The notes under the pieces: model-generated
Told to the model about the DNA's origin: nothing
The model's input: the letters and a program-made list of their open reading frames with translations, nothing else
Databases searched by the model: none
In this document: positions 1 through 7,034 of the stretch, in pieces
Layout of the letters: each line of letters starts with the position of its first letter
Position numbering within the stretch: position 1 is the first letter of the stretch
Position numbers and translations under genes: made by a program
NCBI GenBank assembly: GCA_001897035.1
Contig: MKRS01000383.1
Coordinates: forward strand, 1 to 9,087
Direction: 5' to 3'
Source: Bacteroidales bacterium 45-6
GTDB lineage: Bacteria > Bacteroidota > Bacteroidia > Bacteroidales > Dysgonomonadaceae
DNA: 9,087 nt

Positions 1-123
1 ATTTCTCTTGTTCTTAAAATCGTTCTGGCCGCCTCGCTCTATTTGCTTTTGATGTGGAAACTGAATTCTGTGGTATTCCGGGAAAGCCTCCAATATTTGT
101 TTAAGAAAAAGAAGATGAAATAG
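1..123 (+). CDS. C-terminal end of a membrane protein, possibly a polysaccharide flippase (partial)
   Basis: An open frame enters from the left edge in frame 1 and runs 40 codons to a TAG stop at 121-123. The visible peptide has a hydrophobic stretch (residues about 1-18, containing LVLKIVLAASLYLLLMW) and then a polar, lysine-rich tail ending KKKKMK. This is what the last transmembrane helix and cytoplasmic tail of an inner-membrane protein look like. The pattern resembles the C-termini of Wzx/MATE-like polysaccharide or lipopolysaccharide flippases in Bacteroidetes, but that identification rests on 40 residues and general resemblance only. The gene is on the opposite strand to lplA and converges with it, leaving 191 bases between the two stops. 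No start, promoter or other domain is visible because most of the gene lies outside the window. Confidence 0.5.
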   Translation: MSLVLKIVLAASLYLLLMWKLNSVVFRESLQYLFKKKKMK

Positions 124-279
124 GAGTGGCATCGAAAAGTCAATGGCTCCGTTATCCAAATCCTTTCACAATGTACCCGAATAACCTATACCAAAGACAT
201 TTAAGGTAATAAGTCAAAACGCCCACTTTTGTCAGCTCTCCATTTGTTTTCAAGGGGAGTGGTCGAAGGCCGAAGGGGT

Positions 280-298
280 AAACATTTCAATGTTTTTT
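280..298 (+). repeat. AT-rich inverted repeat followed by a T run, possible weak terminator
   Basis: AAACATT at 280-286 and AATGTTT at 289-295 are perfect 7-base complements with two bases between them, and the right arm runs into T's to position 298. On the plus strand this could be a weak terminator for the gene ending at 123. On the minus strand, just past the lplA stop, no T run follows. The stem is A/T rich and the loop is very tight, so the call is tentative. The rest of 124-314 shows no gene or convincing signal. Confidence 0.25.
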
Positions 299-314
299 CA
301 TGGAAAGGCTATCA

Positions 315-1295
315 TCACCGGACAATGGCCTCTGCAAGCTCATTGATGGTGAATTCTCGGACCCATTTGTCAGCTTCTCCCTCCCGCAGTTTCGCCTTCA
401 AATCTTCGGGCGTGTATTTCACCCCCAACATCTGCCCCTCTAACTCTTTCCATTCGCCAAAAGGCGTGAAAAGTTCAAGGGATTCTATTCGGCCTGTTTT
501 TACAGTAGCTTTGACCAAAATTTCGCCTTCGAGCAATTTCGTTTTCTTTTCGATGGAGAATTGCGGCGATTGCCCGTAGTTCCATTCCCAATGGGAATAT
601 TTGCTCACAGCCTGCTCTTCAAACAAGGAGATTTCTTCCTCGCTAAAGGAATATTCGGCGATTCCAGGATATTCCTGCTGGATGGTTTCAAGTATGCGGG
701 CTGCAAATTCCCGCACATCCATCTTTCGGCTCAAGTGCGGCAGAATATTGTCCACCTCGCTCCTTACCGACTTCACCCCTTTGGAGTGGATCACTTCCTT
801 TGGCTCTTTCAATCCTTTGGAAAGTGCCGACAAGTCGGAATTGAACAACAGGCAGCCATGAAACATCATCCTACCGTTGACGTAAGCCTGCGCCGTCCCG
901 CAAATTTTTTTTCCGTTGATCCGCAAGTCGTTTCGCGGAGACAGTTCCGCCGTCACGCCCAACGCCTTGAGGGTGTCTATTATAGGCCTGGTGAACGATT
1001 TCAGGTCGAAGCCGATTCCATTCTTTTCATTGGAGATGATCGTGAAATTCAGGTTGTTCAAATCGTGGTAAACGGTTCCGCCGCCCGAAATACGGCGAAC
1101 TACGTGAATGCCCTGCTGCCTCACATAGTTCGTGTTGATCTCTTCCAGCGTGTTCTGGTGTTTGCCTACAATGATGGACGGCTCGTTTTGCCACAGCAGG
1201 AATATCTTGTCGTATTGCGTGAGCTTGCGGAAGCAATATTCTTCCATCGCCAGATTGAATTGTGGGCTGGGGGATTTGCCGAGGATATAGATCAT
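315..1295 (-). CDS. lplA: Lipoate-protein ligase A
   Basis: A 326-residue protein of the LplA family. These enzymes activate free lipoate with ATP to lipoyl-AMP and transfer it to the acceptor lysine of lipoyl domains in the cytoplasm. Visible family motifs: the lipoate-binding RRISGGGTVYHD at residues 67-78; NDLRINGKKICGTAQ at 122-136, where Lys130 lies in the place of the catalytic lysine; and HGCLLF at 146-151. The segment from about residue 250 to the end fits the small C-terminal accessory domain, so this is the full-length bacterial type (E. coli LplA is about 338 residues) and should not need a separate partner protein. The start is ATG at 1293-1295, and the first residues MIYILGKSPSPQFNLAMEE are the usual LplA N-terminus. 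No strong Shine-Dalgarno is present. It is transcribed divergently from the DUF389 gene. A lipoylated 2-oxoacid dehydrogenase operon lies beyond that gene on the same strand as lplA, a likely client. Confidence 0.93.
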   Translation of the reverse strand: MIYILGKSPSPQFNLAMEEYCFRKLTQYDKIFLLWQNEPSIIVGKHQNTLEEINTNYVRQQGIHVVRRISGGGTVYHDLNNLNFTIISNEKNGIGFDLKSFTRPIIDTLKALGVTAELSPRNDLRINGKKICGTAQAYVNGRMMFHGCLLFNSDLSALSKGLKEPKEVIHSKGVKSVRSEVDNILPHLSRKMDVREFAARILETIQQEYPGIAEYSFSEEEISLFEEQAVSKYSHWEWNYGQSPQFSIEKKTKLLEGEILVKATVKTGRIESLELFTPFGEWKELEGQMLGVKYTPEDLKAKLREGEADKWVREFTINELAEAIVR

Positions 1296-1440
1296 GTTTT
1301 CTTCGTTTTTGAATCTTGGACAAAGGTTCGTCTGCCCAAGAAGAGAGCATTAATTGAAACAGATAATCGGCTGAATTGTTTCAGTCTTTAGTTAATTCGC
1401 CTTTGTTTTCTCCTTCCCGAAATAATTTCACGCCCTGCGA

Positions 1441-1473
1441 ATTGTAACGCATTCAATATTTTTCGTAATTTCG
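1441..1473 (+). promoter_or_regulatory. Candidate Bacteroidetes-type promoter for the DUF389 gene
   Basis: In the 226-base divergent gap, ATTG at 1441-1444 is followed after 21 bases by TAATTTCG at 1466-1473. This matches the Bacteroidetes sigma-ABfr consensus (TTTG, 19-21 bases, TAnnTTTG) with one mismatch in each box. It lies about 50 bases before the ATG at 1522. The surrounding sequence is A/T rich, so a chance match is possible. I found no equally good candidate for lplA in the other direction. Confidence 0.3.
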
Positions 1474-1521
1474 ACTAATATTTTTTAGCAAAGCGGTTCC
1501 ACCCACCTATCAATTACCACC

Positions 1522-2868
1522 ATGTACACTACAATCCGAAAACTCGTCACCTATATCAGCTTGCAAAAACAAACGGAAGACTTTGATGAAATCCATCAGT
1601 CGATAGTGCAGGCAATTTCTTTTAAAGGAATCAACCTTTGGATATTGGTTTTTGCGATCATCATTGCATCGGTAGGGCTCAACACTAACTCTACAGCGGT
1701 GATCATAGGAGCCATGCTTATATCGCCGCTAATGGGGCCGATCAATGGAATGGGTTATAGCATTGCTACCCACGATTTTGACTTACTCCGCCAGTCATTA
1801 AAAAACTTCGGTTTTGCCGTGCTGGCCAGCCTCATTGCATCGACCATCTATTTCACCATCACCCCGGTTCGTACTGCCCATTCCGAACTATTAGCGCGCA
1901 CCAGTCCCACCATTTACGATGTATTGATCGCCTTATTCGGAGGATTAGCAGGCATCATCGCCATCAGTAGCAAGCAAAAGGGAAATGTCATACCGGGTGT
2001 CGCCATTGCCACGGCATTGATGCCACCTCTTTGCACAGCAGGCTATGGCTTGGCCACCTTTCAATTCTCGTTTTTCTATGGAGCATTCTACCTGTTCACC
2101 ATTAACACAGCCTGCATCGCTTACGCTTCGGTGTTGATCTCCCAAATGTTGAAATTCCCTATCCGGGATATCAACCTAAGTGAAACCCGCAAGAAACGGA
2201 TCAACCAAGGATTGTCCATCGTCCTTATCATAATCATATTGCCGAGCGTGTATCTGGGGTACAAGATGTCCCAGAACGAAAAGTTCAAGGCCAATGCCGA
2301 AAAGTACACACGTCACATTGGAATATACAAAGGGAATTACTTACTCAACAATGAAATTAGCGCAAATAAAAAAGAAATTGATTTGATATATGGCGGATCT
2401 TCCCTGACGGAGGAAGACAAAAAAGCGATAACAGAGCAAGCAAGCTTGTTCTCTTTGGATGATGCCGAAATCACCATCAAACAGGGAATGACCATAGACA
2501 AGGACATCACAAAGGAAAGGTTACAAACCCAATCAGAAGAAGAGAGACTGCGGCAAGAAATAGCTCTGCAGAATTTAGAACTCGCCAGCTACAAACAAAA
2601 GAAAGACAGCATCGAGAGAGTCTATTTTATCGGGAAACAGTTATTGACGGAACTCACTCCCCTGTTTCCACAGATAGAGAGCTGCTCCTATTCCGAAGCA
2701 TACATCTACACGCAAAAGGACACCCTGATCCGTACGAAAACAACTGTGCTTATGCTAAACTACAAGCATATCCCTCCAAAATCCGATCAAGAGAAAATCA
2801 AGAATTGGCTGATGAGAAGGCTGAACAAGAAGGAAGTTGAGGTGTATTTCAACAGGAGTAATTCGTAA
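1522..2868 (+). CDS. DUF389 family integral membrane protein
   Basis: A 448-residue protein of the DUF389 (TIGR00341-like) family, whose function is not established. Two family signatures are clear: NSTAVIIGAMLISPLMGPI at residues 56-74 and VAIATALMPPLCTAGYGLA at 160-178. About seven hydrophobic segments lie roughly at 37-53, 58-78, 92-113, 131-149, 155-178, 183-209 and 230-248. After these comes a soluble region of about 200 residues (250-448). Within it, residues about 329-368 are highly charged and heptad-like (KERLQTQSEEERLRQEIALQ and onward), which suggests a coiled coil. The start is the first ATG, with a poor ribosome-binding site. The gene is alone on its strand, divergent from lplA and convergent with the dehydrogenase operon, so context gives no clue to its role. 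Family membership is secure; any transport or sensing role would be a guess. Confidence 0.88.
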   Translation: MYTTIRKLVTYISLQKQTEDFDEIHQSIVQAISFKGINLWILVFAIIIASVGLNTNSTAVIIGAMLISPLMGPINGMGYSIATHDFDLLRQSLKNFGFAVLASLIASTIYFTITPVRTAHSELLARTSPTIYDVLIALFGGLAGIIAISSKQKGNVIPGVAIATALMPPLCTAGYGLATFQFSFFYGAFYLFTINTACIAYASVLISQMLKFPIRDINLSETRKKRINQGLSIVLIIIILPSVYLGYKMSQNEKFKANAEKYTRHIGIYKGNYLLNNEISANKKEIDLIYGGSSLTEEDKKAITEQASLFSLDDAEITIKQGMTIDKDITKERLQTQSEEERLRQEIALQNLELASYKQKKDSIERVYFIGKQLLTELTPLFPQIESCSYSEAYIYTQKDTLIRTKTTVLMLNYKHIPPKSDQEKIKNWLMRRLNKKEVEVYFNRSNS

Positions 2869-2932
2869 AACAGGCCTTTAGCAGGCTTGTCACGAGTGAC
2901 GTAACTCCGAGATACAGAACGCCACTCAAACA

Positions 2933-2977
2933 AGAAAACCGACCTCCCCCCAAAAAAGAGGTGAGAATCGGCTTTCT
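2933..2977. terminator. Probable bidirectional terminator between convergent genes
   Basis: An imperfect hairpin lies between the DUF389 stop and the lpdA stop. AGAAA at 2933-2937 and CCGACCTC at 2939-2946 can pair with GAGG at 2958-2961, TCGG at 2968-2971 and TTTCT at 2973-2977, leaving an internal bulge at 2962-2967. On the minus strand the stem ends in TTTTCTTG, and on the plus strand in CTTTCTC, so it could stop transcription from either side. Its place between two converging genes supports the call. The bulge and short U-tracts keep the confidence moderate. Confidence 0.5.
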
Positions 2978-3076
2978 CAAATGATTAAAGTGTATTTTAA
3001 AACCCCATGATTTCATTTGTCGAGTATGGCAAACCGTATATAAATCAAAAATAGGGTTCTTTTTTATGTCATGTCA

Positions 3077-4783
3077 TTATTTTTTCTTTCTTGGAACGTG
3101 GATGGATTCTCCCAAAACGTCTGCAAAAGCTTCGTAAAGAGCTTCCGAATAAGTAGGGTGACCATAAATTGTTTTCACAACTTCATCCACCGTGATTTCC
3201 AATTCCATCATCGAAGAGGCTTGGTTGATGATTTCGGCAGCCGAAGGTCCCACGATGTGTACGCCAAGAATCTCGCCATATTTATCATCAGCAATCACTT
3301 TCACAAAACCATGATTGTCACCCGAAGCCAAGGCACGACCGTTTGCTGCAAAATCAAAACGTCCGACGCGGATGTTCTCGTATTGTTCACGGGCTTGTGC
3401 TTCAGTCAGCCCCACCATAGCCACTTCAGGAGAGGTGTAAACAACAGAAGGCACCGAAGCCAGTTTCACAGTTCTGTGGTTGCCTTTCACAGCATTCTCT
3501 GCAGCTACTTCCCCCATACGGAATGCCACGTGTGCCAACATTTTGATGCCGTTCACGTCGCCCGGTGCATAAATTCCCTTGATGCTGGTTTCCATGTATG
3601 GATCGACTTTGATTTTGCCGCGTTCGGTTTCAAATTCCACTTCTCCGATGCCATCCAAATCAGGCACACGTCCGATAGAAAGAAGAGCTTTGTCCGATTC
3701 GATCACTTCGCCATTTGCCAATTTCACTTGGAGCTTGTTACCGCGTTCTTCGATCCCAACAATAGATACAGAAGTCAAGATCTTGATTCCTTTCTTCTTC
3801 AATGTATCCGCCAAGAATTTAGAAGCTTCCGCATCGATAGCAGGAACGATGCGATCCATCATTTCCACCACTGTAATTTTGCTTCCGATAGCATGCATGG
3901 CAAGGGCCATTTCGATACCGATAACACCGCCTCCAATGATGGTCAACGTTTCTGGGACTTCTTTTAGTGACAAAATCTCATCGCTGGAAAGGATACGTGG
4001 ATTGTCGATACCCGGAATATTGATTTTTGAAACTTTCGAACCACCCGCCAAAATGATTTTATCAGCTTTGATAATTTGAGAGCCATTCACAACTACATCT
4101 TTGTTTTTGTTGATCTTGCCTACACCTCGAAAAATGTCAACGCCATTGCTTTTGAGCAACACCTCCACTCCCATCGTGAGTTTTTTCACAACACTGTCTT
4201 TGAAACCAACCACTTTTTCCATATCGATGGAATACTTGGTGCTATCAAACTTGATACCACGCCCGGCTGCAATTTCTATCGCCTCAATGATCTCAGCATT
4301 CTTCAAGTAAGTTTTAGTTGGAATACAGCCTACATTCAAGCAAGTACCTCCAAATACTTTTTTCTCCACGATAGCCACTTTCGCTCCCAATTGAGCTGCG
4401 CGGATGGCAGCAAAATATCCGGCAGGACCGCCTCCGATCACCGCCACGTGGTAGCTGTCGTCAGCAATGCTGGCAAGAGGCTTTTCTTCGGCCACAGGTT
4501 TGGGAGCCGGCACATCTTCTTCCGACAAAGTTTCCAACGAATCTCCGGGCTGGCCGATGTATCCGATCACTTCTGTGACAGGCACCGTCTCGCCATCCTG
4601 ACGAAGGATCTTCAAAAGCGTCCCCGAGACTTCGGCTTCAATCTCCATGCTCGTTTTGTCTGTCATGATTTCGAGGATGATTTCCCCTTCGGTGACTTGG
4701 TCGCCTTCTTGTTTTAGCCATTTAACAATTTGCCCTTCGGTCATGTCTATTCCCGCTTTGGGCATGATTACTTCAAATGCCAT
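3077..4783 (-). CDS. lpdA: Dihydrolipoyl dehydrogenase (E3) with N-terminal lipoyl domain
   Basis: A 568-residue E3, about 100 residues longer than the usual 460-480. It reoxidises dihydrolipoyl groups and passes the electrons through FAD to NAD+. The extra length is an N-terminal lipoyl domain (residues 1 to about 80). Its acceptor lysine is Lys43, in EIMTDKTSMEIEAEVSG (38-54). A Pro/Glu-rich linker (about 81-110) leads to a complete flavoprotein disulfide reductase. This has the FAD-binding GGGPAG at 117-122, the redox disulfide Cys148/Cys153 in CLNVGC, the NAD-binding IIGGGVIGIE at 282-291, YAPGDVNG at 405-412, and the dimerisation domain with catalytic His542 and Glu547 in GHPTYSE. It is the last gene of the operon, 77 bases after E2, with no strong Shine-Dalgarno. 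E3 enzymes with a lipoyl domain are known in some other bacteria. Here it matters because the E2 of the same operon has none. Confidence 0.95.
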   Translation of the reverse strand: MAFEVIMPKAGIDMTEGQIVKWLKQEGDQVTEGEIILEIMTDKTSMEIEAEVSGTLLKILRQDGETVPVTEVIGYIGQPGDSLETLSEEDVPAPKPVAEEKPLASIADDSYHVAVIGGGPAGYFAAIRAAQLGAKVAIVEKKVFGGTCLNVGCIPTKTYLKNAEIIEAIEIAAGRGIKFDSTKYSIDMEKVVGFKDSVVKKLTMGVEVLLKSNGVDIFRGVGKINKNKDVVVNGSQIIKADKIILAGGSKVSKINIPGIDNPRILSSDEILSLKEVPETLTIIGGGVIGIEMALAMHAIGSKITVVEMMDRIVPAIDAEASKFLADTLKKKGIKILTSVSIVGIEERGNKLQVKLANGEVIESDKALLSIGRVPDLDGIGEVEFETERGKIKVDPYMETSIKGIYAPGDVNGIKMLAHVAFRMGEVAAENAVKGNHRTVKLASVPSVVYTSPEVAMVGLTEAQAREQYENIRVGRFDFAANGRALASGDNHGFVKVIADDKYGEILGVHIVGPSAAEIINQASSMMELEITVDEVVKTIYGHPTYSEALYEAFADVLGESIHVPRKKK

Positions 4784-4834
4784 ATCTTTTGTTTTTTGTT
4801 TTTCTGTTTTGTTGTTAATTGCTTGTTGTCAGCT

Positions 4835-4850
4835 CGCATGTCTCGATGCG
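4835..4850 (-). repeat. Small hairpin and palindrome in the E2-E3 gap
   Basis: CGCAT at 4835-4839 and ATGCG at 4846-4850 form a 5-base inverted repeat around six bases. It overlaps a perfect 10-base palindrome, GATGCGCATC, at 4845-4854. Both lie in the 77-base gap just after the E2 stop. No T run follows in the direction of transcription, so it does not look like a terminator. An RNA processing or mRNA-stability element that changes the E3:E2 ratio is possible but unproven. Confidence 0.3.
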
Positions 4851-4860
4851 CATCTGCACC

Positions 4861-5952
4861 TTAAATCAATAGAGTGAAAGGATTTTGCATCAAAGCCTTC
4901 AAGTCCGTCATGAATTTGGCTGCACCCAGCCCATCGATCAAGCGGTGGTCGCTGGTGAGGCTCATGTTCATCATCGGGCGGATCACAATCTCGTCGTTCA
5001 CCACCACAGGCTTCTTCACGGTGGAAGAAACGCTCAGGATCGCAGCATTTGGCTGGTTGATGATGGCCGTGAAGTGACTCACGCCGTACATCCCCAGGTT
5101 GCTGATGGTAAACGTGCTACCCGCTTGCTCATCCGGCTTCAACTTTTTGCTGACCGTGCGTTCCGTCAAATCCTTCATGGCTATCACAAGCTCGCTGATA
5201 GACATTTCGTGAGCATTTTTCACCACGGGGACTAACAAACCGTCGTCCATCCCTACGGCAACACCAAGGTTGACATAGTTGTGGAAAGTAACTTCGTTGC
5301 CGTCGGGAGAAAGGCTCGAATTGATCCATTTGTGCTTCATCAACGTCCTCACCACAGCCAGCGAGATCAAGTCGGTGACAGTGATCTTCTTTCCTGTCTT
5401 TTCCTTGATTGGATCAAGCAATTTGGCACGCAAGGCGTTCATCTCGGTCATATCCACTTCCCATGTCTGGATGAATGTGGGCGCACCGAAAAAGCTTTCA
5501 GTCATGCGCTTGGAGATAATTTTCCGCATCATGGTCATCGACGCCACTTCCGTCTGCGCCGAACCATCCACCACAACGGGTGCTGCGGCAACTGGAGCGG
5601 CAGCCTTGGAAGCGACAGCAGCCTTCACTGCGGCTGGAGGAGTTCCGTAGAGTTCGTCGCGGGTAAAGAAAGCTTTCACCTTCGGGTCGGAGACGAGTGC
5701 AAGCACATCGTCTTTCATAATTTTGCCTTGATGGCCGGAACCGGTGATTCCGTCCAGCGCAATATTGTGTTCTTCGGCAATGCGGCGCGCAAGAGGCGAC
5801 ACATGCACTTTTTTCACGTAGTTGAATCCAGCAACATCGTCCTTGTGGATGCGGCCCTTCGCCCCTGTGCCGGGAACATTGAGCAAATCAACTCCCAGAC
5901 GTTTGGCCAAGACCCGAGCGGCCGGCGTTGCCCTCAATTTTACATCTTCCAT
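4861..5952 (-). CDS. pdhC: 2-oxoacid dehydrogenase E2 acyltransferase, two subunit-binding domains, no lipoyl domain
   Basis: A 363-residue E2 core subunit that transfers the acyl group from dihydrolipoamide to CoA. It begins directly with two peripheral-subunit-binding domains. The first (residues 6-40) contains TPAARVLAKRLGV and GTGAKGRI; the second (49-83) contains SPLARRIAEEHNI and GSGHQGKI. Aligned without gaps they share 13 of 35 residues. An Ala/Pro/Val-rich linker (about 104-135) leads to a complete catalytic domain (about 136-363) with STFTISNLGMYG (279-290) and the active-site DHRLIDG at 335-341 (His336, Asp340). There is no lipoyl domain and no DK-type lipoylation motif. The start is firm: ATG at 5950-5952 has GGGG four bases upstream, a TGA in the same frame lies 24 bases upstream (5977-5979), and E1 beta ends 13 bases before. 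The lipoyl domain is instead on E3. Pyruvate or acetoin are the likeliest substrates; the protein alone does not decide. Confidence 0.93.
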   Translation of the reverse strand: MEDVKLRATPAARVLAKRLGVDLLNVPGTGAKGRIHKDDVAGFNYVKKVHVSPLARRIAEEHNIALDGITGSGHQGKIMKDDVLALVSDPKVKAFFTRDELYGTPPAAVKAAVASKAAAPVAAAPVVVDGSAQTEVASMTMMRKIISKRMTESFFGAPTFIQTWEVDMTEMNALRAKLLDPIKEKTGKKITVTDLISLAVVRTLMKHKWINSSLSPDGNEVTFHNYVNLGVAVGMDDGLLVPVVKNAHEMSISELVIAMKDLTERTVSKKLKPDEQAGSTFTISNLGMYGVSHFTAIINQPNAAILSVSSTVKKPVVVNDEIVIRPMMNMSLTSDHRLIDGLGAAKFMTDLKALMQNPFTLLI

Positions 5953-5956
5953 GATT

Positions 5957-5963
5957 CCCCTTT
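5957..5963 (-). promoter_or_regulatory. Shine-Dalgarno sequence that fixes the E2 start
   Basis: On the minus strand AAAGGGG stands four bases before the E2 ATG, inside the 13-base gap after the E1 beta stop. It is the strongest purine-rich ribosome site in the operon, where the other starts have A-rich leaders with little Shine-Dalgarno match. It supports the short E2 without a lipoyl domain as the true product. Confidence 0.6.
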
Positions 5964-5965
5964 CT

Positions 5966-6967
5966 TTATCTTTTGTTCACTAAGTTGAGGATATTCTTTT
6001 TGATTCGTTCCACACTGGGAATCATCGCCGTCTCAAGAGCGTGGTTGTAAGGAATGGGCACATCTTCTCCCGCCAAGCGCAGGATAGGCGCATCCAAATA
6101 GTCGAAGGCATCGCTCTCGGAAATGATCGCCGATATTTCGCCAATGAAGCCGTTTGTCTTGTAGGCATCGTTCACCAGCAACACACGGCCTGTTTTCTTC
6201 ACCGATTCGAGCACAGCTTCTTTGTCGAGTGGAATGAGAGTCCTCAAATCGACCACCTCCACACTCACACCATCCGATTCAGCCACTTCGTTTGCAGCCT
6301 GAAGCACACGCTCCAACATGCGTCCGTAAGTGACCACCGTCACGTCTTTTCCTTCTTTCTTGATATCCGCTTTCCCTATGGGCAACACGAAGTTAGGATC
6401 GGTAGGAACCTCACCTTTCATGTTGTATTGAGCCTTGTACTCCAAGAAAATCACAGGATTGTTGTCGCGGACGGCTGCCTTCAGCAAACCTTTCACATCG
6501 GCAGGAGTTCCAGGAGCGATCACTTTCAGTCCGGGAATGTGGCAGAACCACGATTCGAGCGACTGAGAATGCTGTGCGGCAGAGCCTACACCCGAGCCGG
6601 CAGCACAACGGAACACCACAGGCACTTGCCCTTTGCCTCCAAACATGTAGCGGGTTTTGGCCGCCTGATTCACAATGTTGTCCATCATGTAAACGATGAA
6701 GTCCATGAAAGTAACGTCCACAATGGGACGCATCCCTGTCATGGCAGCACCGATAGCGGCACCCGAAATAGCATTTTCCGAAATAGGGGTATCCCGAACG
6801 CGTTCTTTTCCAAATTCTTCAAGCATTCCTACGGATGTACCAAAGTCACCCCCGAATATGCCCACATCTTCTCCGATGAGGAATACATTCTCGTCCAGGC
6901 GCATCTCTTCCGACATAGCGGAGATGATTGCATCCCTGACTGTCATCAATTTAGTTTCGTTGCTCAT
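5966..6967 (-). CDS. pdhB: 2-oxoacid dehydrogenase E1 component, beta subunit
   Basis: A 333-residue E1 beta subunit, the normal length for the family. With E1 alpha it forms the thiamine diphosphate-dependent heterotetramer that decarboxylates the 2-oxoacid and acylates lipoamide. Visible features: a transketolase-like pyrimidine-binding domain (about 7-180) with the cofactor-activating Glu64 in DTPISENAISG, GEDVGIFGGDFG (32-43), and AAQHSQSLESWFCHIPGLKV (130-149), which carries conserved His133 and His143. The C-terminal transketolase domain (about 195-325) includes DLRTLIPLD and the RLAGEDVPIPYN segment typical of the family. It starts 67 bases after the E1 alpha stop and ends 13 bases before E2, so it is co-transcribed with both. 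No Shine-Dalgarno is evident. Substrate (pyruvate, acetoin or a branched-chain acid) is not certain; the sequence is closest in feel to pyruvate/acetoin enzymes. Confidence 0.93.
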   Translation of the reverse strand: MSNETKLMTVRDAIISAMSEEMRLDENVFLIGEDVGIFGGDFGTSVGMLEEFGKERVRDTPISENAISGAAIGAAMTGMRPIVDVTFMDFIVYMMDNIVNQAAKTRYMFGGKGQVPVVFRCAAGSGVGSAAQHSQSLESWFCHIPGLKVIAPGTPADVKGLLKAAVRDNNPVIFLEYKAQYNMKGEVPTDPNFVLPIGKADIKKEGKDVTVVTYGRMLERVLQAANEVAESDGVSVEVVDLRTLIPLDKEAVLESVKKTGRVLLVNDAYKTNGFIGEISAIISESDAFDYLDAPILRLAGEDVPIPYNHALETAMIPSVERIKKNILNLVNKR

Positions 6968-7034
6968 TATATTAATGTGTGTATTTTATTTTTTAATAGA
7001 CATCTAAGTCTTTGTCTCTCAAATTTCACCTAAT

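Noticed and set aside
2889..2900. Palindrome GTCAC-GA-GTGAC just after the DUF389 stop.
   Set aside because: The arms are only five bases, there is no T run, and no second copy was noticed. A chance match is likely, and the nearby hairpin at 2933-2977 is the better terminator.
5977..5979. The idea that the E2 gene really begins further upstream and has lost its lipoyl domain through a sequencing error or wrong start.
   Set aside because: An in-frame TGA lies here, the upstream DNA is fully occupied by an intact E1 beta gene in another frame, and a good Shine-Dalgarno precedes the chosen ATG.
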